Notes: generated by a model not told the origin, from the letters alone. A stretch of DNA of 11,948 nt from JBOGXA01 sp050694175 (GCA_050694175.1 JBOGXA010000031.1:1-11948), one strand, 5' to 3'; counted from the stretch's first letter, positions 1-7,250 are shown. A program made the numbers and translations.

Positions 1-1
1 C

Positions 2-244
2 AAAGAGGGCGAGGCCACGGGCGCTGAGAAATCTGCTGAGGGACGCGCGAGGGCTGAAGAGGCCCAGAGCAACAACCCGACCGGCAAAGGTGCGGGCGCT
101 GAGAAATCTGCTGAGGGACGCGCGAGCGCCGACGAGGCCCAGAGCAACAACCCGACCGGCAAAGGTGCGGGCGCTGAGAAATCTGCTGAGGGACGCGCGA
201 GCGCCGAAGAGGCCCAGAGCAACAACCCGACCGGCAGGCCTTAA
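2..244 (+). CDS. 3' end of a tandem-repeat hydrophilic protein (partial)
   Basis: An open frame enters from the left edge and stops at TAA 242-244, giving the last 80 residues of a protein. It consists of three copies of a 25-residue unit starting GAEKSAEGRA and ending SNNPTGKGA. The third copy is cut short and ends in TGRP. The unit is rich in Ala, Gly, Glu, Ser and Asn, carries alternating Lys/Arg and Glu, and has almost no bulky hydrophobic or aromatic residue, so it should be intrinsically disordered and very soluble. The residues before the first copy (KEGEATG) faintly resemble the KGGEAT motif of GsiB/KGG-type stress proteins, and the composition fits a hydrophilin or LEA-like protectant. 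That is inference, because the N-terminus lies outside the window. I do not recognise the family. The gene ends 23 bases before a strong terminator, which supports it being a real transcription unit. Confidence 0.72.
   Translation, partial: KEGEATGAEKSAEGRARAEEAQSNNPTGKGAGAEKSAEGRASADEAQSNNPTGKGAGAEKSAEGRASAEEAQSNNPTGRP
20..235 (+). repeat. 75-bp in-frame tandem repeat, 2.9 copies
   Basis: Copies begin at 20, 95 and 170, exactly 75 bp apart. The third is incomplete and ends at 235. They are almost identical at the DNA level. The visible differences cluster at one spot (agggctgaa, agcgccgac and agcgccgaa in the three copies). The period is a multiple of three, so copy number can change without breaking the frame. 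The near-identity at silent positions suggests recent amplification or gene conversion. The array may extend leftward beyond the window. Confidence 0.9.
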
Positions 245-267
245 CGCACAAGCGAAAGCTGAACTCA

Positions 268-305
268 GATAGGGCCCTGCCTCAATGGCGGGGCCCCTAT
301 CTTTT
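268..305 (+). terminator. Rho-independent terminator of the repeat-protein gene
   Basis: The arm gatagggccctgcc pairs with ggcggggcccctatc across a short tcaat loop, with one mismatch or bulge, and is followed by a tttt run at 302-305. It lies 23 bases after the stop codon at 244. The T run is on the plus-strand side only, so the element serves the rightward gene. The opposite strand has no U tract for the converging operon. Confidence 0.85.
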
Positions 306-556
306 GTGCAGGTCGTGACCTGTTGTCCAGGCGCATCCGACAAGTCTCGCTTCGCTTCTGATCCACCCGCTCGTCCTGGGATCGGGCCGCCGTCTCTTCC
401 CCGCCGGAAGTTCATTCTCGACACTGTGGCTCACCGACTCCGTGACGACAACCACCGGCGTGGTGATCGCGACCTACCAACCGACGAGCACGTAGACGTC
501 CCAGTCCTGCAAACCGCGGGTTGGCGCCAGATTCACATTCGAACATCCGCGCGGGG
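306..556. other. Gap between converging genes, no feature recognised
   Basis: About 250 bases separate the terminator from the Enzyme I stop codon. No open frame here has a convincing start, ribosome-binding site or family signature. A small inverted repeat, accac-cggc-gtggt, lies near 449-462, but neither strand has a T tract after it, so I do not call it the terminator of the leftward operon. Confidence 0.5.
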
Positions 557-2224
557 TCAGAGGATCGGCACTTGCGACGCCTCCGCTACGGATGCCCGCG
601 CGCTCCGAGGATGATCGGCGGCCTTCGCGAGCTCGGCGAGCTTCCTGCAATCGTCCAGCGTGTGTGCCCCTAGAGAAGCACGCACCAACGGAATGCTTGC
701 CCCAGACATGGACAGACTCGTGATGCCCAGACCCACCAGCACGAGGGCGAACAGTGGTTCGCTTGCCGACTCGCCGCACACACCCACGGGAATTGAGGCG
801 ACTTGCGCTCCATGGGCGATGTCTTGGAGCAGGCGCACTACTGCTGGTTGCCAGTGATCCAACAGGTCACTGAGGGCGCCGACTGTACGGTCCGACGCCA
901 TGATGTACTGGCACAAGTCGTTCGTTCCAATACTTAGGAAGTCGACAACCTTGGCGACCTCGCCGGCGCAGATCGCGAGCGACGGAACCTCGACCATCAC
1001 CCCAGCGCGCGAAAGGCCCTGTTCGCGCGCCATCGCGACGAAATCTGCAGCCTCGGAGACGGTCGAGACCATCGGCGCCATGACCCAGACCTCGGCCCTC
1101 GAACCTTTAGCGGCACGGCTCACGGCCTCGAGCTGATTCTCCAGGACATCGAGTCGCACCCGGGCGGTGCGGAGGCCTCGTACGCCGAGCGCCGGGTTCA
1201 TCTCCGTTCCAAGATCGAGCCAGCGCAGTGGCTTGTCCGCTCCCGCGTCCAGGGTTCTGAGCACGACCTTGCGATCGCCCAACGCATCGAACACCGCGCC
1301 GTAGGCCTGCATCTGTTCGTCGATGGTGGGTTCCTCGGCGCGATCGAGGAACAAGAACTCGGTACGGAACAGGCCCACCCCCTCGCAATCTTTAGCCGCG
1401 GCCTCGGCATCCTTGGCGTTGCCAATGTTGGCCAACAAAGCGACCGCATGGCCGTCGGAGGTTCTTCCCGGACCTTCGCTGGAGCGAACAGCTTCGGCGA
1501 GCCATACTGCGCGCCGCTCGACCTGGTCGAGCAAGACTCGATCCGGAGATCGCATCACGACGCCACGATCCCCGTCGACGACGACCACCTCCTCCTCTGA
1601 GATCTCGTTTGCGCGCGGGCACGCAACGACCGCAGGGATTGCAAGGGAACGAGCGATGATCGCGGTGTGGCTCGTCGAGCCGCCCTCGCGCGTCACCAGA
1701 GCTAGGACCAACGAAGGGTCCAGCTGCGCAGTGTCGGCGGGGGCGAGATCCTTTGCCACCAGAACGTAGGGCTCCGACGATTCGGGCAGTCCCGGCATCG
1801 CCGATCCGAGCAGCGTGGCGACTACTCGGGCGCAGATGTCATCGAGGTCCGCTGCCCGCTCCGCCATGTAGCCGCCGGCCGCCTCGAGCAATGACTTGAA
1901 CGATCCGAAGGCCCGCGCGACGGCATGGGTCGCCGGCACACCTTCGCCAATAGCTTGCGCGATCTTGTCCCACAGAGCGGGATCGGCGGCGATCATCGCC
2001 TGAGCCGACAGAATGTCGGCCACTCCCTTGTTGGGCGCCTCCGCCGCTCGCTTCTCGAGTAGCGTCTCGACCTCGCCCAGGGCGTCGCGAGCAGTCTCCA
2101 CTTCGGCCTTGAGATCCTGGGGGGCGGAAGTTGGGCCGAGATCGGTGATGGGCTCCATCATGTGTTTGGCGGGCCCAGCGACGGCGCCCGGAGCTGCACT
2201 TACTCCGGCGAGCTCTTCAGGCAT
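557..2224 (-). CDS. ptsI: PTS Enzyme I (phosphoenolpyruvate-protein phosphotransferase)
   Basis: Cytoplasmic first enzyme of the phosphotransferase system: it takes phosphate from PEP onto a histidine and passes it to HPr. The 555 residues are close to the usual length of about 570. The phospho-histidine lies in GGSTSHTAIIARS (His186). The C-terminal PEP-binding barrel shows GVGLFRTEF (Arg287), LRTLDAGADKP (Arg323), NPALGVRGLR (343-352), MVEVPSLAI (410-418), DFLSIGTNDL (428-437) and the proton-donor Cys483 in VGVCGES. The order is the normal one: HPr-interacting N-terminal domain, swivelling His domain, then barrel. The ATG at 2222-2224 sits inside the end of the HPr gene with an 8-base overlap (ATGCCTGA), which implies translational coupling. 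It is the last gene of the leftward operon. No key residue is missing. Confidence 0.97.
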   Translation of the reverse strand: MPEELAGVSAAPGAVAGPAKHMMEPITDLGPTSAPQDLKAEVETARDALGEVETLLEKRAAEAPNKGVADILSAQAMIAADPALWDKIAQAIGEGVPATHAVARAFGSFKSLLEAAGGYMAERAADLDDICARVVATLLGSAMPGLPESSEPYVLVAKDLAPADTAQLDPSLVLALVTREGGSTSHTAIIARSLAIPAVVACPRANEISEEEVVVVDGDRGVVMRSPDRVLLDQVERRAVWLAEAVRSSEGPGRTSDGHAVALLANIGNAKDAEAAAKDCEGVGLFRTEFLFLDRAEEPTIDEQMQAYGAVFDALGDRKVVLRTLDAGADKPLRWLDLGTEMNPALGVRGLRTARVRLDVLENQLEAVSRAAKGSRAEVWVMAPMVSTVSEAADFVAMAREQGLSRAGVMVEVPSLAICAGEVAKVVDFLSIGTNDLCQYIMASDRTVGALSDLLDHWQPAVVRLLQDIAHGAQVASIPVGVCGESASEPLFALVLVGLGITSLSMSGASIPLVRASLGAHTLDDCRKLAELAKAADHPRSARASVAEASQVPIL

Positions 2225-2498
2225 CGGCTTCGTCCAGATCCTGCTCTATCAGGACCGCCAGCGCCTGGATGGCGCCGTCCGCTCCTTCGCCTTCGGCGAA
2301 GAGAGTGACTTGATCGCCCTTTTTTGCACCGAGGGCGAGGATCGACAGCAGGCTACGGGCATCCACCGCGGCTCCGTCGTTCTTGCTGATCTTGACGGCC
2401 ACCGCGAGCTTGGCGGCTTCCTGCGCCACGAGCTTCGCCGGTCGTGAGTGCAAACCAACGCGCGAGCCGACCACCACGGTGCGACTCACATCCGGCAT
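2217..2498 (-). CDS. ptsH: HPr phosphocarrier protein
   Basis: Small cytoplasmic phosphocarrier (93 residues) that moves phosphate from Enzyme I to EIIA. The active-site histidine is His17 in VGLHSRPA. Ser49 in DARSLLSIL sits at the position of the regulatory serine (Ser46) of Firmicute HPr. Actinobacteria generally lack HPr kinase, so its phosphorylation is not implied. The ATG at 2496-2498 is preceded by GGGGGAG four bases upstream, the same leader (GGGGGAGCGATG) that precedes the DeoR gene. The gene starts 22 bases after the dehydrogenase stop and overlaps the Enzyme I start by 8 bases. A general PTS protein encoded inside a sugar-specific operon suggests this cassette brings its own phosphate relay. 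Confidence 0.96.
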   Translation of the reverse strand: MPDVSRTVVVGSRVGLHSRPAKLVAQEAAKLAVAVKISKNDGAAVDARSLLSILALGAKKGDQVTLFAEGEGADGAIQALAVLIEQDLDEADA

Positions 2499-2520
2499 CG
2501 CTCCCCCTTCACTGGTCCGC

Positions 2521-3561
2521 CTACGGCGTAATCACAACCTTGATGCTGTGGCCGCTTCGAACCGCTTCGATCGCGTTGTGAACCCGGTCCAGTGGGAGCC
2601 GATCGGTAATCAGATCCGCTACAGGCACCGAACCGTTCGCTATAAGGCCTAGCGCTTCGGCGTTCTGCGCAGGCGTCGATCCGTTGGCCCCTACGATCTT
2701 CAGCTCCCGATAATGAACGAGGTTGGAATCGAGCTTGATGTAAGGGTCGTCCTTCGGCAGCCCGCCGAAGAAACTGATCCGGCCTCCGCGTGCTGCCATC
2801 TGCAGGGCTTCCTCCTGCGCAGCCCCAGATGCCGCGGCCGTGATGACGACGTCTGCCCCGCGGCCCTGCGTCAGCTTCAAGATCGCGTCGACGGCATCGT
2901 CCTTCGTTGTGTCGATCGCAGCATCGGGTAACACCCGATCCGCGGACATATCGAGACGAGAGGTACTCCGCTCGACCAGCACAACCTGACTCGCTCCGCG
3001 CGCCCGTGCCAGGCGCACATGCAAGCAACCGATAGGGCCGGCCCCGATCACGACAACGACGTCCCCTGGCGTCACACCGGCGAGCTGCTGCCCGTTGAGG
3101 ACACATGCGAGAGGCTCGGTAACGGCAGCCTCCTCGAAGGTCGTCGCCCCGGGGATGACATTCAGCCCCTTCACCTTCAGGACTTTGGCGGGGACCACGA
3201 GCCACTCAGCAAAACCGCCGTCGTAGTGGTATCCGATCGACTCTTGGTTGGCGCAGATGCTCATCGAGCGATACGTGCATTCGAAGCACTCACCGCACGG
3301 GATGGCGGCGATCAACTGCACCCGGTCGTCGGGCGAGAAACCCTCGGTCCCGGGTCCTAACTCCTCGACGTCACCCGTGACCTCATGTCCCAACACGCGC
3401 GGCGGCACGAGATGGTGATGACCGAAGTTCAGGATCTTGGCGTCTGTACCGCATGTCCCGCAAGCGCGGACACGCATGAGCAACTCACCCGGACCGGCCT
3501 CGGGGCGCGACGCCTCCTCGAGGCGAAGATCTCCGGGCGCGTAAAACCTTGCGACTTTCAA
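2521..3561 (-). CDS. Zinc-dependent MDR dehydrogenase, probable hexitol-phosphate dehydrogenase
   Basis: A medium-chain dehydrogenase of 346 residues, the typical length for sorbitol, threonine or galactitol-1-phosphate (GatD) dehydrogenases. The N-terminal GroES-like domain has the catalytic zinc ligands Cys37 (CGTCGTD), His59/Glu60 (LGHEVTG) and probably Glu149 (TEPLACVLNG). Four structural-zinc cysteines are at 89, 92, 95 and 103. The Rossmann domain shows GAGPIG (173-178) and an acidic Glu197 at the end of the second strand, favouring NAD over NADP. The start is TTG (3559-3561), sharing TTGA with the EIIA stop, so translation is probably coupled. Its place between EIIA and HPr, with no MtlD-type enzyme in the window, suggests it oxidises the hexitol phosphate made by the PTS to a ketose 6-phosphate. 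Activity on a free polyol or a pentitol phosphate remains possible. Confidence 0.9.
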   Translation of the reverse strand: MKVARFYAPGDLRLEEASRPEAGPGELLMRVRACGTCGTDAKILNFGHHHLVPPRVLGHEVTGDVEELGPGTEGFSPDDRVQLIAAIPCGECFECTYRSMSICANQESIGYHYDGGFAEWLVVPAKVLKVKGLNVIPGATTFEEAAVTEPLACVLNGQQLAGVTPGDVVVVIGAGPIGCLHVRLARARGASQVVLVERSTSRLDMSADRVLPDAAIDTTKDDAVDAILKLTQGRGADVVITAAASGAAQEEALQMAARGGRISFFGGLPKDDPYIKLDSNLVHYRELKIVGANGSTPAQNAEALGLIANGSVPVADLITDRLPLDRVHNAIEAVRSGHSIKVVITP

Positions 3562-4007
3562 TTCCCCGCCTCGCTCCTCTCGGGTTCGAGCAGATCGAGT
3601 ACGTCCTTGGGATCCGCGGTCGTCCGCAGCAGTTCCGCCTTCTCTGCGTCCAACAGGATCTGGGCGAGACGCGCCATCACCTCGGTGTGCTCATCAGAGC
3701 GCGCTGCTATCGCGATGCACGCACGGACGTGTTCACCTTCCCAGGCGATCCCTTCCGGGAACTGGAGGAAAGCGACGGCCGGGCGCTTGATGTACTTGCG
3801 ACTCGCATCGGTTCCATGCGGAAGGGCGAATTCTTCACCGACGTACGAAGAAAGCACTACCTCTCGCTCTTGCATGGCCTCAACGTACGCTGTCTCGACG
3901 GCGCCGATCTGCACCAGTAGCTCCCCAGCGAGCTGGACGGCCTCGCTGCGCGAGGCCGCGCGTAGTCCCAGCCGCACGGCCTCCCTCGTTACCAGTGCTC
4001 CACCCAT
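3558..4007 (-). CDS. PTS EIIA component, mannitol/fructose family
   Basis: Cytoplasmic EIIA (149 residues) that receives phosphate from HPr and passes it to EIIB. The active-site histidine is His64 in EEFALPHGTD, matching the VPHGT motif of MtlA-type EIIA. The second conserved histidine, His107 in ARSDEHTEVM, and the stretch AVAFLQFPEGI (77-87) also match the mannitol subfamily. In E. coli this is the C-terminal domain of MtlA; here it is a free protein (MtlF-like). The ATG at 4005-4007 overlaps the EIIB stop by one base (TGATG), and the stop overlaps the dehydrogenase TTG start by four bases. These are clear signs of tight coupling in the operon. Confidence 0.94.
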   Translation of the reverse strand: MGGALVTREAVRLGLRAASRSEAVQLAGELLVQIGAVETAYVEAMQEREVVLSSYVGEEFALPHGTDASRKYIKRPAVAFLQFPEGIAWEGEHVRACIAIAARSDEHTEVMARLAQILLDAEKAELLRTTADPKDVLDLLEPERSEAGN

Positions 4008-4315
4008 CAGCTCGTCAGGGTTCCGCCATCGCGGATCGCTTGCTCGAGCCTGTCGAAGGCCGGGTCTCCCATGAACATGTTGAATGCCAGGATGACGCTT
4101 TCGGGTGCCTGTCCGCGAGCACGAGCCTCCAGGCCGGCGTGGCAGACGATCACATCCGGTTGGCCCTCAATGCGGTTCACAGCCAGATGCTCCACGCCGA
4201 CCCCGTACGGCGCCAGCCGCTGGCGCAGCTGCGTAGTCAACAGAACGCTGCTACCCATGCCCGCTTCGCATGCGACAACCACGGACTTGATGTCAGTCCC
4301 TTCGATGCTCGCCAT
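4007..4315 (-). CDS. PTS EIIB component, mannitol type
   Basis: Cytoplasmic EIIB (102 residues) that passes phosphate from EIIA to the incoming sugar alcohol. The phospho-cysteine is Cys16 in VVVACEAGMGSSVLL, nearly the MtlA EIIB motif (VACDAGMGSS). It is a stand-alone protein rather than part of a fused transporter. The ATG (4313-4315) follows the EIIC stop by only seven bases. No strong ribosome-binding site lies at ideal distance (AGGGAG is rather far upstream), so translation probably depends on ribosomes finishing EIIC. The stop overlaps the EIIA start by one base. Confidence 0.94.
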   Translation of the reverse strand: MASIEGTDIKSVVVACEAGMGSSVLLTTQLRQRLAPYGVGVEHLAVNRIEGQPDVIVCHAGLEARARGQAPESVILAFNMFMGDPAFDRLEQAIRDGGTLTS

Positions 4316-4322
4316 AGCGTCT

Positions 4323-5435
4323 CTATGCTCCCTGTGGAGCGGTCGTCATGGGCGCCCGCGGCGATGGCTCTTCGGCCTCAGCCGGAACCTCTTTGCTCAT
4401 CCGGAGGATCCCAACCCCCGTCACGAACGAAACACCCGCGGCGATCACAATGCCCAGAAGCACGCCGAAGTAGCCTCCCCTGGGAGTAACCGCGAGGTAG
4501 GCGAAGATGCTGCCCGGCGACGGCGTCGCGACGAGTCCTGCACCCGTAACAAGGAAGGTTGCAACACCGGCCGCGCCACCAGCAATCGCCGCAAGGATCA
4601 TCTGGGGCTTCATCAGCACGTAGGGGAAGTAGATCTCGTGGATCCCGCCCAGGAAGTGGATGATCGCCGCGCCCGGAACCGTGGGCCGGACGACGCGCGG
4701 GCCCGCCACCCAGAAGGCGAGCAGGATGCCGAGACCGGGTCCCGGGTTCGTCTCGAGCATGAACAAAATGGATTGACCTGCTTCCTTGGCTTCGGTGACG
4801 CCTATAGGTCCCAGGACGCCGTGGTTGATCGCGTTATTCATGAATAGAACCTTCGCCGGTTCGATCACGATCGACGCGATCGGAAGCAGGCGGTTATCGA
4901 CGAGCACCTCCACCCCATCACCGAGAGCGTTCGTTATCGCCTCGACGACTGGGCCGATGCCTAGATAGCCGGCGACAGCCATCGCGCCGGCCAGTATCCC
5001 GAGGGAGAAGTTACTGACCAGCATCTCGAAGCCCGCCTTGACACGGCCTTCGACAAGACCGTCGAACCATTTGAGCACCAGCGCGCTCAGGGGCCCGATG
5101 AGCATCGCCCCAAGAAACATGGGTACCTCAGTACCCACGACGATACCCATGGTCGCTACCGCTCCGGCCACCGCGCCTCGCTGTCCGTGCACCAGCCGGC
5201 CGCCCGTGTACCCGATGAGCAAGGGCAGCAGCGTCAGGATCATGGGACCCACCAGGGTCGCCAAGTCCTCGTTCGGGATCCATCCCGTGGGGATGAACAA
5301 GGCCGTGATGAGTCCCCACGCGATGAAGGCGCCAATGTTCGGCATGACCATCGCGGCGAGGTTCCCGCCGAATCTCTGGATAGCGGCGCGGACTCCCCCT
5401 CCCGGCCGCGAATCAGATGTAACAGCACTGCTCAT
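4323..5435 (-). CDS. mtlA: PTS EIIC permease, mannitol type
   Basis: Membrane channel of the mannitol-family PTS (370 residues), closely matching the EIIC domain of MtlA. Recognisable blocks are MVMPNIGAFIAWGLITALFIPTG (start of the first membrane segments, 29-51; MVMPNIG and FIPTGWIPNE are the key parts), LLPLLIGYTGG (69-79), NNAINHG (200-206), NPGPGLGILLA (230-240) and the sugar-site loop GGIHEIYFPYVLM (263-275). Residues 349-370 form a Pro/Glu/Ala tail like the linker that joins the C and B domains in fused MtlA, but here a stop follows. The ATG (5433-5435) has AAGGGAG eight bases upstream and lies three bases after the PfkB stop. Substrate is most likely D-mannitol; another hexitol or arabitol cannot be excluded. 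Confidence 0.95.
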   Translation of the reverse strand: MSSAVTSDSRPGGGVRAAIQRFGGNLAAMVMPNIGAFIAWGLITALFIPTGWIPNEDLATLVGPMILTLLPLLIGYTGGRLVHGQRGAVAGAVATMGIVVGTEVPMFLGAMLIGPLSALVLKWFDGLVEGRVKAGFEMLVSNFSLGILAGAMAVAGYLGIGPVVEAITNALGDGVEVLVDNRLLPIASIVIEPAKVLFMNNAINHGVLGPIGVTEAKEAGQSILFMLETNPGPGLGILLAFWVAGPRVVRPTVPGAAIIHFLGGIHEIYFPYVLMKPQMILAAIAGGAAGVATFLVTGAGLVATPSPGSIFAYLAVTPRGGYFGVLLGIVIAAGVSFVTGVGILRMSKEVPAEAEEPSPRAPMTTAPQGA

Positions 5436-5438
5436 AGC

Positions 5439-6431
5439 TCACTCCCTTCCCCCGAACTCCAACGTTTCTGCCTCGCTCTCCGTGATGCTTCCTCTTCCAC
5501 CCAAGACACGTTCTGTTCGGACGTCGTCGTGGACTCGCACGATCGAGACATCGATTTCCTCTGGACCCGGCATACGAGTCCCCGGCTGCCCAACCGCTGC
5601 GGCAGCCCACGCGACCCCGGTGGCGAACGCGTCGACCCCGCGACCCCCGTTGCAGAGGAATCCGGCGAGGAGCGCGTCACCCGCGCCGACCGAGCTGCGT
5701 GGGCGCTCCACCGGAGCCTCGGCATGCACGGTCTCGAGCCCATCGACGTACAGAGCACCGTCACCACCGAGAGTGGCGATCACCGTCCCGGCCCCGAAAT
5801 CTCGGAGAGCTCGCGCCGCTTCGATAGCATCGCCCAGCGTCACGATGCCGATGCCGGTAGCCTCGCTGAGTTCGTCGATGTTCGGCTTGACCACGTCTGG
5901 GTTTGTACTGAGTGTCTTCAGCAGCGCCGCCCCACTCGTGTCCACCGCGACTCGGGTATCGCTACCGGCAAGACGATCGACGATCAACGCGTAGAAATCG
6001 TCTGCGACACCCAGGGGAAGGCTCCCGCATGCAACAACCCACTCCGCGTCCAATGCAGAGTCGATCGTTGCCTGAATCAGCTCCTCGATCTCTGCCGGCG
6101 CGAGTTGCGGGCCGAGTTCGTTGAGCTTCGTGACGGTGCCATCCGGTTCGACGATGCTGATGTTGGCTCGCGTCGATCCAGCGATGGGCACCTGCACCGA
6201 CGGGATACCTTCGTCCTTCAACAGCTTCTCCAACTGCGCGCCTTCTGAGCCTCCGCAGGGAAAGACCGCGGTGACCGGATGACCGTGCGCGGCGAGAGCG
6301 GCCGCGATGTTGACGCCCTTTCCCCCGGAATCGACCCGGCCGCCGGTGGCTCTCGAAACCGCTCCCCGTCTGATGCCATCGACCTCGACCGTCCGGTCGA
6401 TGCTGGGATTAGGCGTGAGCGTCACGATCAC
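5439..6431 (-). CDS. pfkB: PfkB-family ketohexose-phosphate kinase (1-phosphofructokinase-like)
   Basis: Cytoplasmic kinase (330 residues) of the 1-phosphofructokinase / 6-phosphofructokinase-2 / tagatose-6-phosphate kinase branch of the ribokinase superfamily. It begins MIVTLTPNPSIDRT and has the substrate-binding DSGGKGVNIA (34-43), LNELGP (103-108), VVKPNIDEL (180-188) and the C-terminal signature SSVGAGDALLAGFL (246-259) with catalytic Asp252. The start is GTG (6429-6431), sharing GTGA with the DeoR stop. The closest label by eye is 1-phosphofructokinase. In this operon, however, the expected intermediate is a 6-phosphate (fructose or tagatose 6-phosphate), so the real job is probably to phosphorylate C1 to the 1,6-bisphosphate. 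Residues alone do not settle the specificity. Confidence 0.92.
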   Translation of the reverse strand: MIVTLTPNPSIDRTVEVDGIRRGAVSRATGGRVDSGGKGVNIAAALAAHGHPVTAVFPCGGSEGAQLEKLLKDEGIPSVQVPIAGSTRANISIVEPDGTVTKLNELGPQLAPAEIEELIQATIDSALDAEWVVACGSLPLGVADDFYALIVDRLAGSDTRVAVDTSGAALLKTLSTNPDVVKPNIDELSEATGIGIVTLGDAIEAARALRDFGAGTVIATLGGDGALYVDGLETVHAEAPVERPRSSVGAGDALLAGFLCNGGRGVDAFATGVAWAAAAVGQPGTRMPGPEEIDVSIVRVHDDVRTERVLGGRGSITESEAETLEFGGRE

Positions 6432-7189
6432 GCGCGCACCACCTGCACGCCGGTGCTTTCAATGGACACGACCAGCGAGGGATCGAGTCCGGTGTCCGTG
6501 ATCAGCAACTCGACATCCTCCAGCGACCCGAAGCGGATCAGGTTGTCGTTGCCGAACTTGGTGTGATCGGCGAGAACGACGGCGCGCCTCGCTGCCCCGA
6601 TCATCGCTGTCTTGACCGCGGCCTCGGTTGAATCCGGGGTAGTCAAACCCCTCTCCACCGAGAAGCCGTTCGTCCCGATGAATGCGACATCTACGAAGGT
6701 CTCTTCCAGCGCGCGGGTCGCCCAGACATCGACGGCGGCAAGGGTCCGGCCGCGAACCCTCCCCCCCAGAAACAGCATCGTCAGGTTCGGCCGGGCACTG
6801 AGCTTCATGGCTATCGGCAGGCTGTTGGTCACGACCGTAAGCTCGCGATCCGTTGGCAGCGCCTCTGCCAGCCGCGCCGTCGTCGTCCCCGCGTCGAGCA
6901 GGATCGAGCCTTCCACCGGGAGCTGATCGACGGCCGCCTTGGCGATCCTCTCCTTCTCCGCAGTCAGAACCGCGTCGCGCGCCGCGATCCCGGGCTCGAA
7001 CCCCAGCCGATCCAGCGGGATCGCCCCTCCGTGGACCCGGCGGAGCAAGCCATGCCGTTCGAGCGCCGTGAGGTCCCGGCGGACGGTCTCCGAGGTGACG
7101 TCGAGGAGCCGCGACAAAGAGGTCACTTCGACCCTGCCCAGCTGCCGGGCCTCCTCGAGGATCCGCTGCTGCCGCTCCTCGGCGTACAT
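6428..7189 (-). CDS. DeoR-family transcriptional regulator of the PTS operon
   Basis: A sugar-phosphate-responsive repressor of 253 residues, the normal family length. The N-terminal winged helix-turn-helix spans about 6-56, with VTSLSRLLDVTSETVRRDL (22-40) and RRVHGGA (50-56). The C-terminal sensor domain shows DAGTTT (99-104), FLGGRVR (140-146), IGTNGF (171-176), GLTTPDSTEA (181-190) and ADHTKFG (207-213). The ATG at 7187-7189 has GGGGGAG four bases upstream. A longer open frame exists upstream, but it lacks family similarity and would run through the promoter. As first gene of the operon, directly behind palindromic and directly repeated sites, it probably represses itself and the seven genes downstream until a phosphorylated intermediate binds. 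Confidence 0.94.
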   Translation of the reverse strand: MYAEERQQRILEEARQLGRVEVTSLSRLLDVTSETVRRDLTALERHGLLRRVHGGAIPLDRLGFEPGIAARDAVLTAEKERIAKAAVDQLPVEGSILLDAGTTTARLAEALPTDRELTVVTNSLPIAMKLSARPNLTMLFLGGRVRGRTLAAVDVWATRALEETFVDVAFIGTNGFSVERGLTTPDSTEAAVKTAMIGAARRAVVLADHTKFGNDNLIRFGSLEDVELLITDTGLDPSLVVSIESTGVQVVRA

Positions 7190-7216
7190 CGCTCCCCCGT
7201 AGTTGGATTTGCCTGG

Positions 7217-7233
7217 GTTTCTTCTTTGTTTCT
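7217..7233 (-). promoter_or_regulatory. Candidate operator: direct repeat GTTTCT, 11-bp period
   Basis: GTTTCT occurs at 7217-7222 and again at 7228-7233 (AGAAAC twice on the transcribed strand), one helical turn apart. It lies just downstream of the predicted -10 element and upstream of the DeoR start. DeoR-family proteins often bind short direct or inverted repeats placed like this. Assignment to this regulator is inference. Confidence 0.4.
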
Positions 7234-7234
7234 C

Positions 7235-7250
7235 TGTATATACATTGTAT
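7235..7250. promoter_or_regulatory. Candidate operator: nested palindromes over the -10 box
   Basis: TGTATATACA (7235-7244) is a perfect 10-bp palindrome, and ATACATTGTAT (7240-7250) is a second palindrome sharing its right half. Together they read TGTATATACATTGTAT and cover the predicted -10 element of the operon. A protein bound here would block RNA polymerase. The block is strikingly A+T-rich compared with its surroundings. Confidence 0.45.

Noticed and set aside
20..235. Repeat array considered as CRISPR or intergenic satellite
   Set aside because: The unit is 75 bp without spacers, keeps an open frame across all copies and ends in a stop followed by a terminator, so it is protein-coding.
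449..462. accac-cggc-gtggt as terminator of the PTS operon
   Set aside because: The stem is short, no T run follows on the minus strand, and it is about 100 bases beyond the Enzyme I stop.
5187..6248. Long rightward open frame (353 codons), and another at 5038-5994, opposite the EIIC and kinase genes
   Set aside because: Both run antisense to genes with clear family motifs, have no family signature themselves, and are the expected by-product of G+C-rich codon use.
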